Made by a program: the position numbers and the translations under genes
Part shown: piece after piece, positions 50,242-60,735 of the stretch
How positions within the stretch are numbered: the stretch's first letter is position 1
Layout of the letters: the number at the start of each line of letters is the position of its first letter
DNA from: Rivihabitans pingtungensis
Lineage (GTDB): Bacteria; Pseudomonadota; Gammaproteobacteria; Burkholderiales; Aquaspirillaceae
DNA: 64,000 nt
Reading direction: 5' to 3'
Assembly: GCF_003201855.1 (NCBI RefSeq)
Contig: NZ_QJKI01000011.1
Location: 1-64,000, forward strand
The notes under the pieces: generated by a model
What the model saw: only the letters and a program-made list of their open reading frames with translations
What the model was told of the DNA's origin: nothing
The model's database searches: none

Positions 50242-52581
50242 ATGTTAGAAATCGAAATCGACGGTAAGAAATTGACGGTGCCCACCGGGAGCACCGTGAT
50301 GGATGCAGCCCATTCCAATGGCACCTACATCCCGCATTTCTGTTACCACAAAAAACTGTCCATCGCCGCCAACTGCCGCATGTGCCTGGTGGAAGTGGAA
50401 AAAGCGCCCAAACCGCTGCCCGCCTGCGCCACGCCGGTGACCGACGGCATGAAGGTGCACACCCACTCCGACACCGCGGTGAAGGCGCAGCAGGGCGTGA
50501 TGGAATTCCTGCTGATCAACCACCCGCTGGATTGCCCGATCTGCGACCAGGGCGGCGAATGCCAGCTGCAAGATCTGGCCGTGGGGTATGGCGGCGTCAG
50601 CTCGCGCTACCAGGAAGAAAAGCGCGCCGTGCCGGCCAAGGAAATGGGCCCGCTGGTGTCTGCTGCGGAAATGAGCCGCTGCATTCACTGCACCCGCTGC
50701 GTGCGCTTCACCGAAGAAATTGGCGGCTATCAGGAAATCGGCATGGCTCACCGTGGTGAGCACTCGCAGATTCTGCCCTTCCTGAACAAAACCGTAGACT
50801 CGGAAATCTCCGGCAATGTCATCGACCTGTGCCCGGTGGGCGCGCTGACCAGCAAGCCGTTCCGCTACAGCGCCCGTCCGTGGGAACTGTCGCGCCGCAA
50901 GACGGTGAGCCCGCACGATGGCCTGGGCGCCAATATGATCGTGCAGGTCAAGCACAACCGCGTGATGCGCGCGCTGCCGCTGGAAAACGAAGCCATCAAC
51001 GAATGCTGGCTGGCCGACCGCGACCGCTTCTCCTACGAAGCGCTGTCCAGCGACGCCCGTCTGACCCGTCCGATGGTCAAGCAAGGCGGCCAGTGGATCG
51101 AAACCGAATGGCAAGCCGCGCTGGAATACATCGTCAAGGGCCTGCGCGGCGTCACCCGCGACCACGGCGCTGACGCGATTGGCTTTTTGGCCACCCCGCA
51201 CAGCACGGTGGAAGAACTCTACCTGGCCAAGAAACTGGCCGGCGCGCTGGGCGTGGAAAGCACGGACTACCGCACCCGCCACGCCGACTTCAGCCGTGAC
51301 GCCGCCCAGCAGGGCGCGCTGTGGCTGGGCTCCAGCATCGTCGAGTTGGCCGCCGCCAATGCGCTGCTGGTGGTCGGCTCGGTGCTGCGCAAAGAGCAGC
51401 CGCTGCTGGCCGCGCGCCTGCGTCAGTCGGTCAAGAAGGGCATGGCGCTGAGCGTGATCAGCCCGATTCAGGAAAACCTGCTCAGCCATGTGCACGCCCG
51501 CCTGACCGTCAGCCCGGTGGCCATGCTGGATTCGCTGAAAGCCGTGCTCAAGGCCGTGCTGGCCCGCAAGGCCGACGCCAGCTCGACGCTGGACGTGGTG
51601 TCGATCACCCCGTGTGCGCAAGCCGAAGCCATCGCCGACAGTCTGGTGAACAATGACAACGCCGTGATTGCCCTGGGCAATCTGGCGCAGCACAGCCCGC
51701 ACTTTGGCGACCTGCTGACCCTGGCCAACGAACTGGCCCGCCTCACCGGCGGCCGCGTGGCCGTGCTGGGCGAAGCCGCCAACAGCGTCGGCGCGGAACT
51801 CACCTTCAAGCCCAGCGGCAAGGGCGCCAACGCCGGCCAGATGTTCTCGGTGCCGAAGAAGGCCTATGTGCTGCTGAACACCGAACTGGACTGCGACAGC
51901 CACAACCCGCATCGCGCGCTGAAGGCCGTGGAGCAAGCCGAGATGGTGGTGGCGATGTCCGCCTTCCGTTCGGACGCCGCGCTGCAATACGCCGATGTGA
52001 TGCTGCCGATTGCCCCGTTCACCGAAACGTCCGGCGCCTTCGTCAATATGGAAGGCTTGCTGCAAGCGTTCAACGGCGTGGTCAAGCCGCTGGGCGACGC
52101 CCGTCCGGCCTGGAAGGTGCTGCGCGTGCTGGGCAATATGCTTGGCGCGCCGGGCTTCGAGTTTGAATCCGCCGAGCAGGTTCGCGCGGAATGGCTGGCT
52201 GGCTTGGGCGGTGAGCTCAAGAGCAAGCTGAACAATGGCCTGAGCAGCCTGACGCTGGCGACGCCGTCTTCGGCCAGCGGTCTGGTGCGCGTGGGCGAAG
52301 TGCCGATGTATCAGGCCGACGCGCTGTGCCGTCGCGCGCCGTCGCTGCAAGCCACCGCCGATGCCCGCGCCCCGCGCGCCAGCGCGCATTCGAGCGTGTT
52401 GGCCGCCGCTGGCGTGCAGTCCGGTCAGGAAGTCAGCCTCAAGCAGGAAGGCGCCGCCATCCGCATCGCCATTGATGCTGATGACAGCCTGCCGCTTGGC
52501 GTGGTTCGTCTGGCCGCTGCCCACCCGGCAACCGTGGCGCTGGGCGGTATGTTCAACAGCATTGAACTGGCGCAGGGGTAA
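50242..52581 (+). CDS. nuoG: NADH-quinone oxidoreductase subunit G
   Basis: 779-aa 75-kDa-type subunit. N-terminal 2Fe-2S N1b (HFCYHKKLSIAANCRMCLVE ... CATPV), the His-Cys 4Fe-4S N5 region (HPLDCPICDQGGECQLQD) and N4 (CIHCTRCVRF ... CPVGALT) are all visible, followed by a molybdopterin-oxidoreductase-like domain without cofactor. The extra N7 cluster of E. coli is absent: where E. coli has CPHCSVGCN this protein has SPHDGLGAN. That is common outside enterobacteria. Confidence 0.95.
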   Translation: MLEIEIDGKKLTVPTGSTVMDAAHSNGTYIPHFCYHKKLSIAANCRMCLVEVEKAPKPLPACATPVTDGMKVHTHSDTAVKAQQGVMEFLLINHPLDCPICDQGGECQLQDLAVGYGGVSSRYQEEKRAVPAKEMGPLVSAAEMSRCIHCTRCVRFTEEIGGYQEIGMAHRGEHSQILPFLNKTVDSEISGNVIDLCPVGALTSKPFRYSARPWELSRRKTVSPHDGLGANMIVQVKHNRVMRALPLENEAINECWLADRDRFSYEALSSDARLTRPMVKQGGQWIETEWQAALEYIVKGLRGVTRDHGADAIGFLATPHSTVEELYLAKKLAGALGVESTDYRTRHADFSRDAAQQGALWLGSSIVELAAANALLVVGSVLRKEQPLLAARLRQSVKKGMALSVISPIQENLLSHVHARLTVSPVAMLDSLKAVLKAVLARKADASSTLDVVSITPCAQAEAIADSLVNNDNAVIALGNLAQHSPHFGDLLTLANELARLTGGRVAVLGEAANSVGAELTFKPSGKGANAGQMFSVPKKAYVLLNTELDCDSHNPHRALKAVEQAEMVVAMSAFRSDAALQYADVMLPIAPFTETSGAFVNMEGLLQAFNGVVKPLGDARPAWKVLRVLGNMLGAPGFEFESAEQVRAEWLAGLGGELKSKLNNGLSSLTLATPSSASGLVRVGEVPMYQADALCRRAPSLQATADARAPRASAHSSVLAAAGVQSGQEVSLKQEGAAIRIAIDADDSLPLGVVRLAAAHPATVALGGMFNSIELAQG

Positions 52582-52584
52582 AGC

Positions 52585-53631
52585 ATGGAATTCTTTCAGA
52601 ATCTCCTCGGAGCGGATGCAGGTCTGGCAGTTTGGACCGTGCTGAAGATCGTGGCAATTGTCGGGCCGATGATGGGGGCTGTGGCCTACCTGACGCTGGC
52701 CGAACGTAAGGTGATCGGCTATATGCAGATCCGGATCGGCCCGAACCGGGTCGGCCCCAAGGGTCTGCTGCAACCGATTGCTGACGGCATCAAGCTGATG
52801 CTCAAGGAAATCGTGCTGCCGGCCAAGGCGAATAAAACCTTGTTCCTGGTCGGCCCGATCCTGTCGATTGCCCCGGCGCTGGCCGCCTGGGCGGTGGTGC
52901 CGTTCATGCCCAAGCTGGTGCTGGCCAATATCGACGCCTCGCTGCTGTACATCATGGCGGTGACCTCGATTGGCGTGTACGGCGTGATCGTCGCCGGTTG
53001 GGCGTCCAACTCCAAGTACGCCTTCCTGGGCGCCATGCGTTCGGCGGCCCAGATCGTGTCCTACGAAATCGCCATGGGCTTTGCCCTGGTGGGCGTGTTG
53101 ATGCTGTCCGGTTCGCTGAACCTGGTGGAAATCGTCAACCAGCAAGGTCAGGGCTTGGCCGGTGGTTCGGTGTTCTCCTGGAACTGGCTGCCGCTGTTCC
53201 CGATGTTCCTGGTCTACCTGATCTCCGGTGTGGCGGAAACCAACCGCGCCCCGTTTGACGTAGCCGAAGGCGAATCGGAAATCGTGGCCGGCTTCCACGT
53301 GGAATACTCGGGCATGGCGTTCGCAGTGTTCTTCCTGGCCGAATACGCCAACATGATCCTGATCGCCTCGATGACCGCGCTGATGTTCCTGGGCGGCTGG
53401 CTGTCCCCGCTGCCGGCTTCGGTGCCGGTGCTGGGTGAAAGCGGCTTCCACTGGCTGGCGATCAAGGCTGCGTTCATCCTCTTCTGCTTCCTGTGGTTCC
53501 GCGCGACCTTCCCGCGTTACCGCTATGACCAGATCATGCGTCTGGGCTGGAAAGTGTTCATTCCTGTGACCCTGGTGTGGCTGGTTGTCGTCGGTTTCTG
53601 GATGATGTCCCCGTACACGCTGTGGAAATAA
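52585..53631 (+). CDS. nuoH: NADH-quinone oxidoreductase subunit H
   Basis: 348-aa membrane subunit (ND1 homologue) with eight helices, contacting the quinone chamber. Signatures [52 protein letters not shown] and [20 protein letters not shown] are complete. Three bases after nuoG. Confidence 0.96.
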   Translation: MEFFQNLLGADAGLAVWTVLKIVAIVGPMMGAVAYLTLAERKVIGYMQIRIGPNRVGPKGLLQPIADGIKLMLKEIVLPAKANKTLFLVGPILSIAPALAAWAVVPFMPKLVLANIDASLLYIMAVTSIGVYGVIVAGWASNSKYAFLGAMRSAAQIVSYEIAMGFALVGVLMLSGSLNLVEIVNQQGQGLAGGSVFSWNWLPLFPMFLVYLISGVAETNRAPFDVAEGESEIVAGFHVEYSGMAFAVFFLAEYANMILIASMTALMFLGGWLSPLPASVPVLGESGFHWLAIKAAFILFCFLWFRATFPRYRYDQIMRLGWKVFIPVTLVWLVVVGFWMMSPYTLWK

Positions 53632-53647
53632 CCGGTAAGTGAGTGGC

Positions 53648-54136
53648 ATGGAAACGATCCGCAATTTCTTCAAGACATTCCTTCTCGTCGAGCTCGTCAA
53701 GGGCCTGGCGTTGACCGGTCGTCATTTCTTCCAGCGCAAGATCACTGTGCAGTTTCCGGAAGAAAAAACGCCGCAAAGCCCGCGTTTTCGCGGTTTGCAT
53801 GCGCAGCGCCGCTACCCCAACGGGGAAGAGCGCTGCATCGCCTGCAAACTGTGCGAGGCGGTCTGCCCGGCCATGGCGATCACCATTGAGTCGGAACAGC
53901 GCGACGATGGCACCCGCCGCACTTCGCGTTATGAAATCGACCTGACCAAATGCATTTTCTGCGGCTTCTGTGAGGAGTCCTGCCCGGTGGATTCGATTGT
54001 GGAAACCCACATCCTCGAATACCACGGCGAAAAGCGCGGTGACCTGTATTACACCAAGCAAATGCTGCTGGCCGTCGGTGACCAATATGAAGCCGAGATC
54101 GCGAAAAACCGCGAGCTCGACGCCAAGTACCGTTAA
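53648..54136 (+). CDS. nuoI: NADH-quinone oxidoreductase subunit I
   Basis: 162-aa ferredoxin-like subunit (TYKY) with clusters N6a and N6b: [16 protein letters not shown] and [16 protein letters not shown]. The N-terminal amphipathic helix ([20 protein letters not shown]) anchors it to the membrane arm. The start is taken at ATG 53648; a GTG nine bases earlier is less likely. Confidence 0.95.
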   Translation: METIRNFFKTFLLVELVKGLALTGRHFFQRKITVQFPEEKTPQSPRFRGLHAQRRYPNGEERCIACKLCEAVCPAMAITIESEQRDDGTRRTSRYEIDLTKCIFCGFCEESCPVDSIVETHILEYHGEKRGDLYYTKQMLLAVGDQYEAEIAKNRELDAKYR

Positions 54137-54145
54137 GGGGGCCAC

Positions 54146-54793
54146 ATGTCGTTCCAAGCATTTGTGTTCTACGTGCTCTCCGCCATCCTGGTGTTTGCCG
54201 GGGTGCGGGTGATCACGGCCAAAAACCCGGTGCACGCTGCGCTGTTCCTGGTGCTGGCGTTCTTTACCGCCTCGGGCCACTGGCTGCTGTTGCAGTCGGA
54301 GTTCCTGGCCATCTCGCTGGTGCTGGTGTATGTCGGCGCGGTGATGGTGTTGTTCCTGTTCGTGGTGATGATGCTCGACATCGACTTCGAGCAGCTGCGT
54401 GAAGGCTTCTGGCGCAATCTGCCGGTGGCCGGCACGGTGGCCGCCATCATGGTGGCGGAGATGGTGCTGATCCTGACCAGTCCGGAGTCCAATCTGAACG
54501 GCTTCAAGGAGCCGGCGGCGCTGGCGGCGGACTACAGCAACGTCAAGGACCTGGGTCGTCAGATTTACACCACCTATCTGTATCCGTTTGAACTCGCCGC
54601 CGTGCTGCTGCTGCTGGCGATTGTCGCGGCGATTGCGCTGACCATGCGCAAGCGCAAGGACACCAAGTGGGTGGATCCGGCCGAACAGGTCAAAGTGCGT
54701 CGCAATGATCGCGTGCGCATGATCCAGATGGCTGCCGAACCGCGTGTGGAAGATCGCGGCGGCGACACCAATAACGACAACGCAGCGGCCTGA
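54146..54793 (+). CDS. nuoJ: NADH-quinone oxidoreductase subunit J
   Basis: 215-aa membrane subunit (ND6 homologue), five helices, with [18 protein letters not shown] and [19 protein letters not shown], the helix with the pi-bulge important for coupling. C-terminal cytoplasmic tail is charged. Nine bases after nuoI. Confidence 0.94.
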   Translation: MSFQAFVFYVLSAILVFAGVRVITAKNPVHAALFLVLAFFTASGHWLLLQSEFLAISLVLVYVGAVMVLFLFVVMMLDIDFEQLREGFWRNLPVAGTVAAIMVAEMVLILTSPESNLNGFKEPAALAADYSNVKDLGRQIYTTYLYPFELAAVLLLLAIVAAIALTMRKRKDTKWVDPAEQVKVRRNDRVRMIQMAAEPRVEDRGGDTNNDNAAA

Positions 54794-54828
54794 CCGCAGC
54801 AAGCCCTAATCCAAGCAAAGGGGGTACC

Positions 54829-55134
54829 GTGTTGACTCTGACGCATTACCTGGTGCTCGCCGCGATTCTGTTCGCGATCAGCGTGCTGGGTATTTTTCTG
54901 AACCGCAAGAACGTGATTGTGCTGTTGATGGCGATCGAGCTGATGCTGCTCGCCGTGAACTACAACTTCATCGCCTTCTCGCACTATCTGTCCGACACTG
55001 CGGGTCAGATCTTCGTGTTCTTCATCCTGACCGTTGCCGCCGCTGAGTCGGCGATTGGTCTGGCCATCCTGGTGGTGTTGTTCCGCAATCTGCGCACGAT
55101 CAACGTTGAAGACCTAGGCAGCCTCAAAGGCTAA
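54829..55134 (+). CDS. nuoK: NADH-quinone oxidoreductase subunit K
   Basis: 101-aa membrane subunit (ND4L homologue), three helices. The two membrane glutamates of the proton path are present (E37 in [15 protein letters not shown]72 in [12 protein letters not shown]). It starts with GTG at 54829, preceded by AAAGGGGG at 54818-54825. Confidence 0.94.
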   Translation: MLTLTHYLVLAAILFAISVLGIFLNRKNVIVLLMAIELMLLAVNYNFIAFSHYLSDTAGQIFVFFILTVAAAESAIGLAILVVLFRNLRTINVEDLGSLKG

Positions 55135-55172
55135 AGACCAACCGGAATCCTAAGAAAAGAAGCTCGATAAGC

Positions 55173-57191
55173 ATGGAAATGAAAAGCTTGTACCTGCTGA
55201 TTGCGCTGGCGCCCCTTGCGGGCTCAGCCATTGCGGGGTTATTGGGTTGGGCGATCGGCCGCGTTGCCGCGCACCTCGTCACCATTGGTGGCGTGGCGGT
55301 GTCGGCGGTGGGCGCTGTCTATGTGCTCAACGGTCTGCTCAACGGGGCGCCCACTTTCGATGGCCCGGTATACACCTGGCTGACGGTCGGCGGCATTGAT
55401 TATTCGGTCGGTTTCCTGATCGACAACCTCACCGCCATGATGATGGTGGTGGTCACCAGCGTGTCGCTGATGGTGCACATCTACACCATCGGCTATATGC
55501 ATGAAGATCCGGGCTATCAGCGGTTCTTCAGCTACATCTCGCTGTTCACCTTCTCGATGCTGATGCTGGTGATGAGCAACAACTTCATCCAGCTGTTCTT
55601 CGGCTGGGAAGCGGTGGGTCTGGTGTCCTATCTGCTGATTGGTTTCTGGTTCAAGAAGCCGACGGCGATTTTCGCCAACCTCAAGGCTTTCCTGGTCAAC
55701 CGCGTGGGTGACTTTGGCTTCCTGCTGGGCATCGGCATGGTGCTGGCCTACTTCGGCGGCTCGCTGCACTACGCCGACGTGTTTGCCGCTGCGCCTGGCC
55801 TGGCTACGAAGACTGTGCAGATTTTCCCTGGCGTCGAATGGTCGCTGATGACGGTGACCTGCATCCTGCTGTTTATCGGCGCGATGGGTAAATCCGCACA
55901 GTTTCCGTTGCACGTCTGGCTGCCGGACTCGATGGAAGGCCCGACCCCGATTTCTGCGCTGATCCACGCCGCCACCATGGTGACGGCCGGCATCTTCATG
56001 GTGTCGCGCATGAGCCCGCTGTTCGAGCTGTCCGACACCGCGCTGTCCTTCATCCTGGTGATTGGTTCGATCACCGCGCTGTTCATGGGCTTTCTGGGCA
56101 TCATCCAGAACGACATCAAGCGTGTGGTGGCTTACTCCACGCTGTCGCAGCTGGGCTACATGACCGTCGCCCTGGGCGTGTCCGCCTACCCGGTGGCCGT
56201 GTTCCACCTGATGACCCACGCCTTCTTCAAGGCCCTGCTGTTCCTTGGCGCCGGTTCGGTGATCATGGGCATGCACCATGAACAAGACATGCGCCGCATG
56301 GGCGGTCTGTGGAAATACATGCCGGTGACTTGGTTCACCTCGCTGCTGGGCTCGCTGGCGCTGATTGGCACCCCGTTCTTTGCCGGCTTCTACTCCAAGG
56401 ATTCGATCATCGAAGCCGTGGCCGCCTCGCATATTCCGGGCAGCAGCTTTGCGTACTTTGCTGTGGTGGCTGGCGTGTTCATCACTGCCTTCTATTCCTT
56501 CCGCATGTACTTCCTGGTGTTCCACGGTGAAGAGCGTTTCCGCCACGTGCATCATGACGACCATCATGGTCATCACGACGATCACGGCCACGGTCATGCC
56601 CATGTGCCGCACGAATCGCCGTGGGTGGTGACCCTGCCGCTGGTGCTGCTGGCCATCCCGTCGGTGATCATTGGCTTCATCGCCATCGAACCGATGCTGT
56701 TCGGCGACTTCTTCAAGAACGTGATCTTCATCAATCACGAAGCCCATCCGGTGATGGAAGAGCTGGCGCACGAGTTCCACGGTGCGGTTGGCATGGGCGT
56801 GCATTCGCTGAGCACCCTGCCGTTCTGGCTGGCGCTGGGCGGTGTGGCCACGGCATGGCTGTTCTACATGAAGGCCCCGCAGATTCCGGCGATGTTCAAG
56901 GCCAAGCTGGGCGCCATCCACACCCTGCTGGAAAACAAATACTACCTCGACGACATCTACTTTGGCGTGTTCGCCAAGGGCTCGCGCGGCCTGGGCACCC
57001 TGCTGTGGAAGGTGGGCGACCAGCTGCTGATCGATGGCCTGTTGGTCAACGGTTCGGCCAAGGTGGTGGGGGCGTTCTCGGCTGTGGTGCGCAAGCTGCA
57101 AACCGGCTTCATCTACAGCTACGCGACCGCGATGATTATTGGCGTTCTTGGTCTCATGACGATCTGGTTTTCTGGCCTGATCGCCCACTGA
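55173..57191 (+). CDS. nuoL: NADH-quinone oxidoreductase subunit L
   Basis: 672-aa antiporter-like membrane subunit at the tip of the membrane arm. Conserved segments NNFIQLFFGWEAVGLVSYLLIG, QFPLHVWLPDSMEGPTP, SALIHAATMVTAG and RVVAYSTLSQLGYM carry the key Glu and Lys residues. A hydrophilic loop at residues about 455-485 is strikingly rich in His and Asp (HVHHDDHHGHHDDHGHGH). A C-terminal lateral helix region follows. Confidence 0.95.
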   Translation: MEMKSLYLLIALAPLAGSAIAGLLGWAIGRVAAHLVTIGGVAVSAVGAVYVLNGLLNGAPTFDGPVYTWLTVGGIDYSVGFLIDNLTAMMMVVVTSVSLMVHIYTIGYMHEDPGYQRFFSYISLFTFSMLMLVMSNNFIQLFFGWEAVGLVSYLLIGFWFKKPTAIFANLKAFLVNRVGDFGFLLGIGMVLAYFGGSLHYADVFAAAPGLATKTVQIFPGVEWSLMTVTCILLFIGAMGKSAQFPLHVWLPDSMEGPTPISALIHAATMVTAGIFMVSRMSPLFELSDTALSFILVIGSITALFMGFLGIIQNDIKRVVAYSTLSQLGYMTVALGVSAYPVAVFHLMTHAFFKALLFLGAGSVIMGMHHEQDMRRMGGLWKYMPVTWFTSLLGSLALIGTPFFAGFYSKDSIIEAVAASHIPGSSFAYFAVVAGVFITAFYSFRMYFLVFHGEERFRHVHHDDHHGHHDDHGHGHAHVPHESPWVVTLPLVLLAIPSVIIGFIAIEPMLFGDFFKNVIFINHEAHPVMEELAHEFHGAVGMGVHSLSTLPFWLALGGVATAWLFYMKAPQIPAMFKAKLGAIHTLLENKYYLDDIYFGVFAKGSRGLGTLLWKVGDQLLIDGLLVNGSAKVVGAFSAVVRKLQTGFIYSYATAMIIGVLGLMTIWFSGLIAH

Positions 57192-57233
57192 GATGCCGAC
57201 GGATACATTCAGAAAAACAGTTAGGTTGGGCTT

Positions 57234-58730
57234 ATGGTTGAGAATCTGTTAAGTCTGGCAATCTGGACGCCTATCGTGGCCGGGTTGCTGGTGCTGGCAA
57301 CAGGAGGGGACAAAAATGCCGGTCTGGCGCGCTGGGTAGCGCTGCTGGGCTCGCTGGCCGGCTTTGTCGTCTCCATCCCCCTGTTTACCGGCTTCCAGTC
57401 GCTGAACGGAGGCATGCAATTCGTGGAGAAAGCGCCATGGATTGCCAGCCTGAACATTCACTACTACCTGGGCGTGGACGGCATCTCGATGCTGTTCGTG
57501 GTGCTCAACAGCTTCACCACCGTCATGGTGGTGCTGGCTGGCTGGCAAGTGATCCAGCAACGTGTGGCGCAGTACATGGCTGCCTTCCTGATCATGTCGG
57601 GCCTGATCAACGGCGCGTTTGCCGCGTTGGATGCGATCCTGTTCTACGTGTTCTTTGAAGCCATGCTGATCCCGATGTACCTGATCATTGGTGTCTGGGG
57701 TGGCCCGCGCCGTGTGTACGCGTCGATCAAGTTCTTCCTGTACACCCTGCTGGGTTCCCTGCTGATGCTGGTGGCTTTTATCTACCTGTATCAAAAAGCC
57801 GGCCAGAGCTTTGAAATCCTGAAGTTCCACGCCCTGGCGATTCCGCTGTCGGTGCAGATCACCCTGTTCGTCGCCTTCTTCCTGTCGTTTGCGGTGAAGG
57901 TGCCGATGTGGCCGGTGCACACCTGGCTGCCGGATGCCCACGTGGAAGCGCCGACTGGCGGCTCCATGGTGCTGGCCGCCATTACCCTGAAGATCGGCGC
58001 TTACGGCTTCCTGCGGTTTGCCCTGCCGATTCTGCCGGACGCCTCGCGTGAGCTGGCTCCGCTGATGGTGGGCCTGTCGCTGGTCGCCGTGGTGTACATT
58101 GGCCTGGTGGCGCTGGTGCAGACCGACATGAAGAAACTGGTGGCGTACTCGTCGATCTCGCACATGGGTTTTGTCACCCTGGGCATGTTCCTGTTCACCG
58201 GCAACCAGCTCAATCAGTGGGCCGTGGAAGGCGCGCTGGTGCAGATGGTGTCGCACGGTTTTGTGTCCGCCGCCATGTTTATGTGCATCGGTGTGATGTA
58301 TGACCGTCTGCACACCCGCAACATCGCCGACTATGGCGGTGTGGCCAACAAGATGCCGATTTTTGCCGCCTTCATGATGCTGTTCGCCATGGCCAACTCC
58401 GGTTTGCCGGCCACCAGCGGCTTTGTCGGCGAGTTCATGGTGATCATGGGCGCCGTGCAGGTCAACTTCTGGGTGGCTGCCGCCGCCGCCACCACGCTGA
58501 TCTTTGGCGCGGCTTACACCCTGTGGATGTACAAGCGGGTGATTTTTGGCGACGTTGGCAATTCGCACGTCGCCGAGATGGAGGACGTCAACAAGCGTGA
58601 ATTCCTCGTGCTGGCCATTCTGGCTGTCGCGGTGCTGGGCATGGGTCTGCTGCCTGACCTGTTCGTGTCCAAGATGCACCTCTCGGTCAACGATCTGATC
58701 GCCCATGTGGCGCACAGCAAACTGCAATAA
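57234..58730 (+). CDS. nuoM: NADH-quinone oxidoreductase subunit M
   Basis: 498-aa antiporter-like membrane subunit (ND4 homologue). ILFYVFFEAMLIPMYLIIGVWG, KVPMWPVHTWLPDAHVEAPTG, KKLVAYSSISHMGFVTLG and the LPATSGFVGEFMV segment are typical. The start is ATG-less in some relatives but here ATG at 57234 fits with TAGG-type spacing. Confidence 0.95.
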   Translation: MVENLLSLAIWTPIVAGLLVLATGGDKNAGLARWVALLGSLAGFVVSIPLFTGFQSLNGGMQFVEKAPWIASLNIHYYLGVDGISMLFVVLNSFTTVMVVLAGWQVIQQRVAQYMAAFLIMSGLINGAFAALDAILFYVFFEAMLIPMYLIIGVWGGPRRVYASIKFFLYTLLGSLLMLVAFIYLYQKAGQSFEILKFHALAIPLSVQITLFVAFFLSFAVKVPMWPVHTWLPDAHVEAPTGGSMVLAAITLKIGAYGFLRFALPILPDASRELAPLMVGLSLVAVVYIGLVALVQTDMKKLVAYSSISHMGFVTLGMFLFTGNQLNQWAVEGALVQMVSHGFVSAAMFMCIGVMYDRLHTRNIADYGGVANKMPIFAAFMMLFAMANSGLPATSGFVGEFMVIMGAVQVNFWVAAAAATTLIFGAAYTLWMYKRVIFGDVGNSHVAEMEDVNKREFLVLAILAVAVLGMGLLPDLFVSKMHLSVNDLIAHVAHSKLQ

Positions 58731-58744
58731 GAGGATAAATCACG

Positions 58745-60202
58745 ATGAGTTGGGCTGATTTGAACCTGATGCCGGCCTTGCCCGAGATCTTCTTGCTCTC
58801 GGCGGTGTCGGTCATCCTGGTGCTGGACCTCTTTCTTTCCGATAAACAACGCGGCATCACCTATTTGCTGTCCCTGCTGTCGCTGATTGGCTGTGCCGTC
58901 ATCACCCTGACCACCAGCCAGCCGTTTCCGGAGCTGACCTTCAGCGGCATGTTCGTGGATGATCCGATGGCTGACCTGGCCAAGGTGGGCATGTATGTCG
59001 CCATGGGGGCCACCCTGGTGTACAGCCGTCAGTACATCGCCGACCGCGGCTTCTACCGTGGCGAGTTCTTCACCCTGTCGCTGTTCATGCTGTTGGGCAT
59101 GATGGTGATGGTGTCCGCTCACCATTTCCTGACCCTGTATATCGGTCTGGAGCTGATGTCGCTGGCGCTGTACGCGCTGGTGGCCTTGCGCCGCGACTCG
59201 ACGCAGGCGACTGAAGCGGCGATGAAGTACTTCGTGCTGGGCGCGCTGGCCTCGGGCATGCTGCTGTACGGCATGTCGATGGTGTACGGCGCTACCGGTT
59301 CGCTGGACATCGGCAAAATCGCTGCTGCGCTGACCAACGGCTCGGCCAATATGTCGCTGGCCATGTTTGGCCTGGTGTTCATCGTCGCTGGTCTGGCCTT
59401 CAAGCTGGGCGCTGTGCCGTTCCACATGTGGGTGCCTGACGTGTATCAGGGCGCACCGACCGCCGTCACCCTGCTGATCGGCGGCGCGCCGAAGCTGGCG
59501 GCCTTTGTGTTCGTCGTGCGCATCCTGTCGCAAGGTCTGGAGCCGTTGGTGTCGCAATGGCAAGGCATGCTGGTGATTCTGGCCGTGCTGTCGATGGCCA
59601 TCGGCAACATCACCGCGATTGCCCAGACCAACCTCAAGCGCATGCTGGCGTATTCGACCATCTCGCACATGGGCTTTCTGGTGCTGGGCATTCTGGCCGG
59701 CACCCCGGCAGGCCTGTCCGCCTCGCTGTTCTACGCCGTGGTGTATGTGCTGATGTCGCTGGCCGGCTTTGGCGTGCTGTTGCTGCTGTCGCGCGCCGGT
59801 GTGGATTGCGAAACCCTGGACGACCTGAAGGGCCTGAACCGCAAAAACAGCTGGTACGCCTTCCTGATGCTGGTGGTGATGTTCTCCATGGCGGGCATTC
59901 CGCCGATGGTGGGCTTTAACGCCAAGCTGGCGGTGCTCAAGTCGGTGGTGGACATCGGCCTGATCTGGCTGGCCGTGGTGGGCGTGGTCTTCTCGCTGAT
60001 TGGCGCTTTCTACTACCTGCGCGTGGTCAAGGTCATGTACTTTGACGAAGCGACTGACGCTGAGCCGGTGAGCCAGGTGGGTATGGACATGCGCGTGCTG
60101 CTGTCGGTGAACGCCATCGCTCTGCTGGTGCTGGGCATCGTGCCGGATGGTTTGTACTCCGTCTGCGTGGAAGCCATGAAGCAATCGCTGCAAGTGCTGT
60201 AA
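58745..60202 (+). CDS. nuoN: NADH-quinone oxidoreductase subunit N
   Basis: 485-aa antiporter-like membrane subunit (ND2 homologue). Signature [56 protein letters not shown] and [15 protein letters not shown] are present. Last gene of the nuo operon; a terminator follows at 60248-60290. Confidence 0.95.
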   Translation: MSWADLNLMPALPEIFLLSAVSVILVLDLFLSDKQRGITYLLSLLSLIGCAVITLTTSQPFPELTFSGMFVDDPMADLAKVGMYVAMGATLVYSRQYIADRGFYRGEFFTLSLFMLLGMMVMVSAHHFLTLYIGLELMSLALYALVALRRDSTQATEAAMKYFVLGALASGMLLYGMSMVYGATGSLDIGKIAAALTNGSANMSLAMFGLVFIVAGLAFKLGAVPFHMWVPDVYQGAPTAVTLLIGGAPKLAAFVFVVRILSQGLEPLVSQWQGMLVILAVLSMAIGNITAIAQTNLKRMLAYSTISHMGFLVLGILAGTPAGLSASLFYAVVYVLMSLAGFGVLLLLSRAGVDCETLDDLKGLNRKNSWYAFLMLVVMFSMAGIPPMVGFNAKLAVLKSVVDIGLIWLAVVGVVFSLIGAFYYLRVVKVMYFDEATDAEPVSQVGMDMRVLLSVNAIALLVLGIVPDGLYSVCVEAMKQSLQVL

Positions 60203-60247
60203 AGTCGGCTTCTGGCTGGCACTTTTGCCCGCCAGTGCCGTCACAGG

Positions 60248-60290
60248 TCATGCCGTCCGCGCGCGAGCCCGGACGGCATGACTGTTTTTA
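60248..60290 (+). terminator. Rho-independent terminator after nuoN
   Basis: 12-bp stem TCATGCCGTCCG (60248-60259) and CGGACGGCATGA (60270-60281), followed by CTGTTTTT. It ends the nuo operon, about 60 bases before the DUF2818 gene. Confidence 0.8.
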
Positions 60291-60348
60291 TATTCTTTGA
60301 CGGTGGATTTGCCGGCCTGCGCGCCGGTAGACCAGAAGCGGGAGATTC

Positions 60349-60642
60349 ATGGAAACGCGTATGGCGATTGTGCTGCTGTGTGCGGCGCTGGCGGCAAATC
60401 TGCCGTTCATCCTCAACAAGGTGGCGGGCGTCTGGGCCGTGCCGCGCAAGCATGTCGGCTGGTGTTTGCTGGAGCTGGGCGTGTTGTACTTTGCCGTGGG
60501 CGGGCTGGCCTATCTGCTGGAAAGCCAGGTGTCGCCGGTGCATGTGCAAAAGTGGCAGTTTTATGTCACCACGTTCTCGCTGTTTCTGGTGCTGGCGTTT
60601 CCGGGGTTTATTGCCCGTTTTTTCTGGAAACGCCGCGCTTGA
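60349..60642 (+). CDS. DUF2818 family membrane protein
   Basis: 97-aa protein with three hydrophobic helices (about 5-25, 39-58, 70-92) and short charged ends (FWKRRA at the C-terminus). It belongs to DUF2818, a small betaproteobacterial family typically found immediately downstream of nuoN; the role in complex I biogenesis is suspected from position only. The start at 60349 has GGGAG upstream. A terminator between nuoN and this gene suggests partly separate expression. Confidence 0.85.
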   Translation: METRMAIVLLCAALAANLPFILNKVAGVWAVPRKHVGWCLLELGVLYFAVGGLAYLLESQVSPVHVQKWQFYVTTFSLFLVLAFPGFIARFFWKRRA

Positions 60643-60664
60643 GCGCTTGCTGTGTGCTGTAAGC

Positions 60665-60711
60665 CCCAACAAAAAACCGCCAGGCGATGTGACTGGCGGT
60701 TTTTTGTTGGG
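60665..60711. terminator. Bidirectional terminator
   Basis: Perfect 19-bp inverted repeat: CCCAACAAAAAACCGCCAG (60665-60683) and its complement (60693-60711), loop of 9. It serves convergent DUF2818 (+) and the acyltransferase gene (-), with A/T runs built into the stem on both sides. Confidence 0.85.
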
Positions 60712-60735
60712 TTTCGGGTGCGGCTGGCTGGCGGC

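Noticed and set aside
50245..53700. An open frame of about 1150 codons opposite nuoG-nuoH
   Set aside because: Same antisense artefact of GC-rich third positions; no motif, and nuoG/nuoH are unambiguous.
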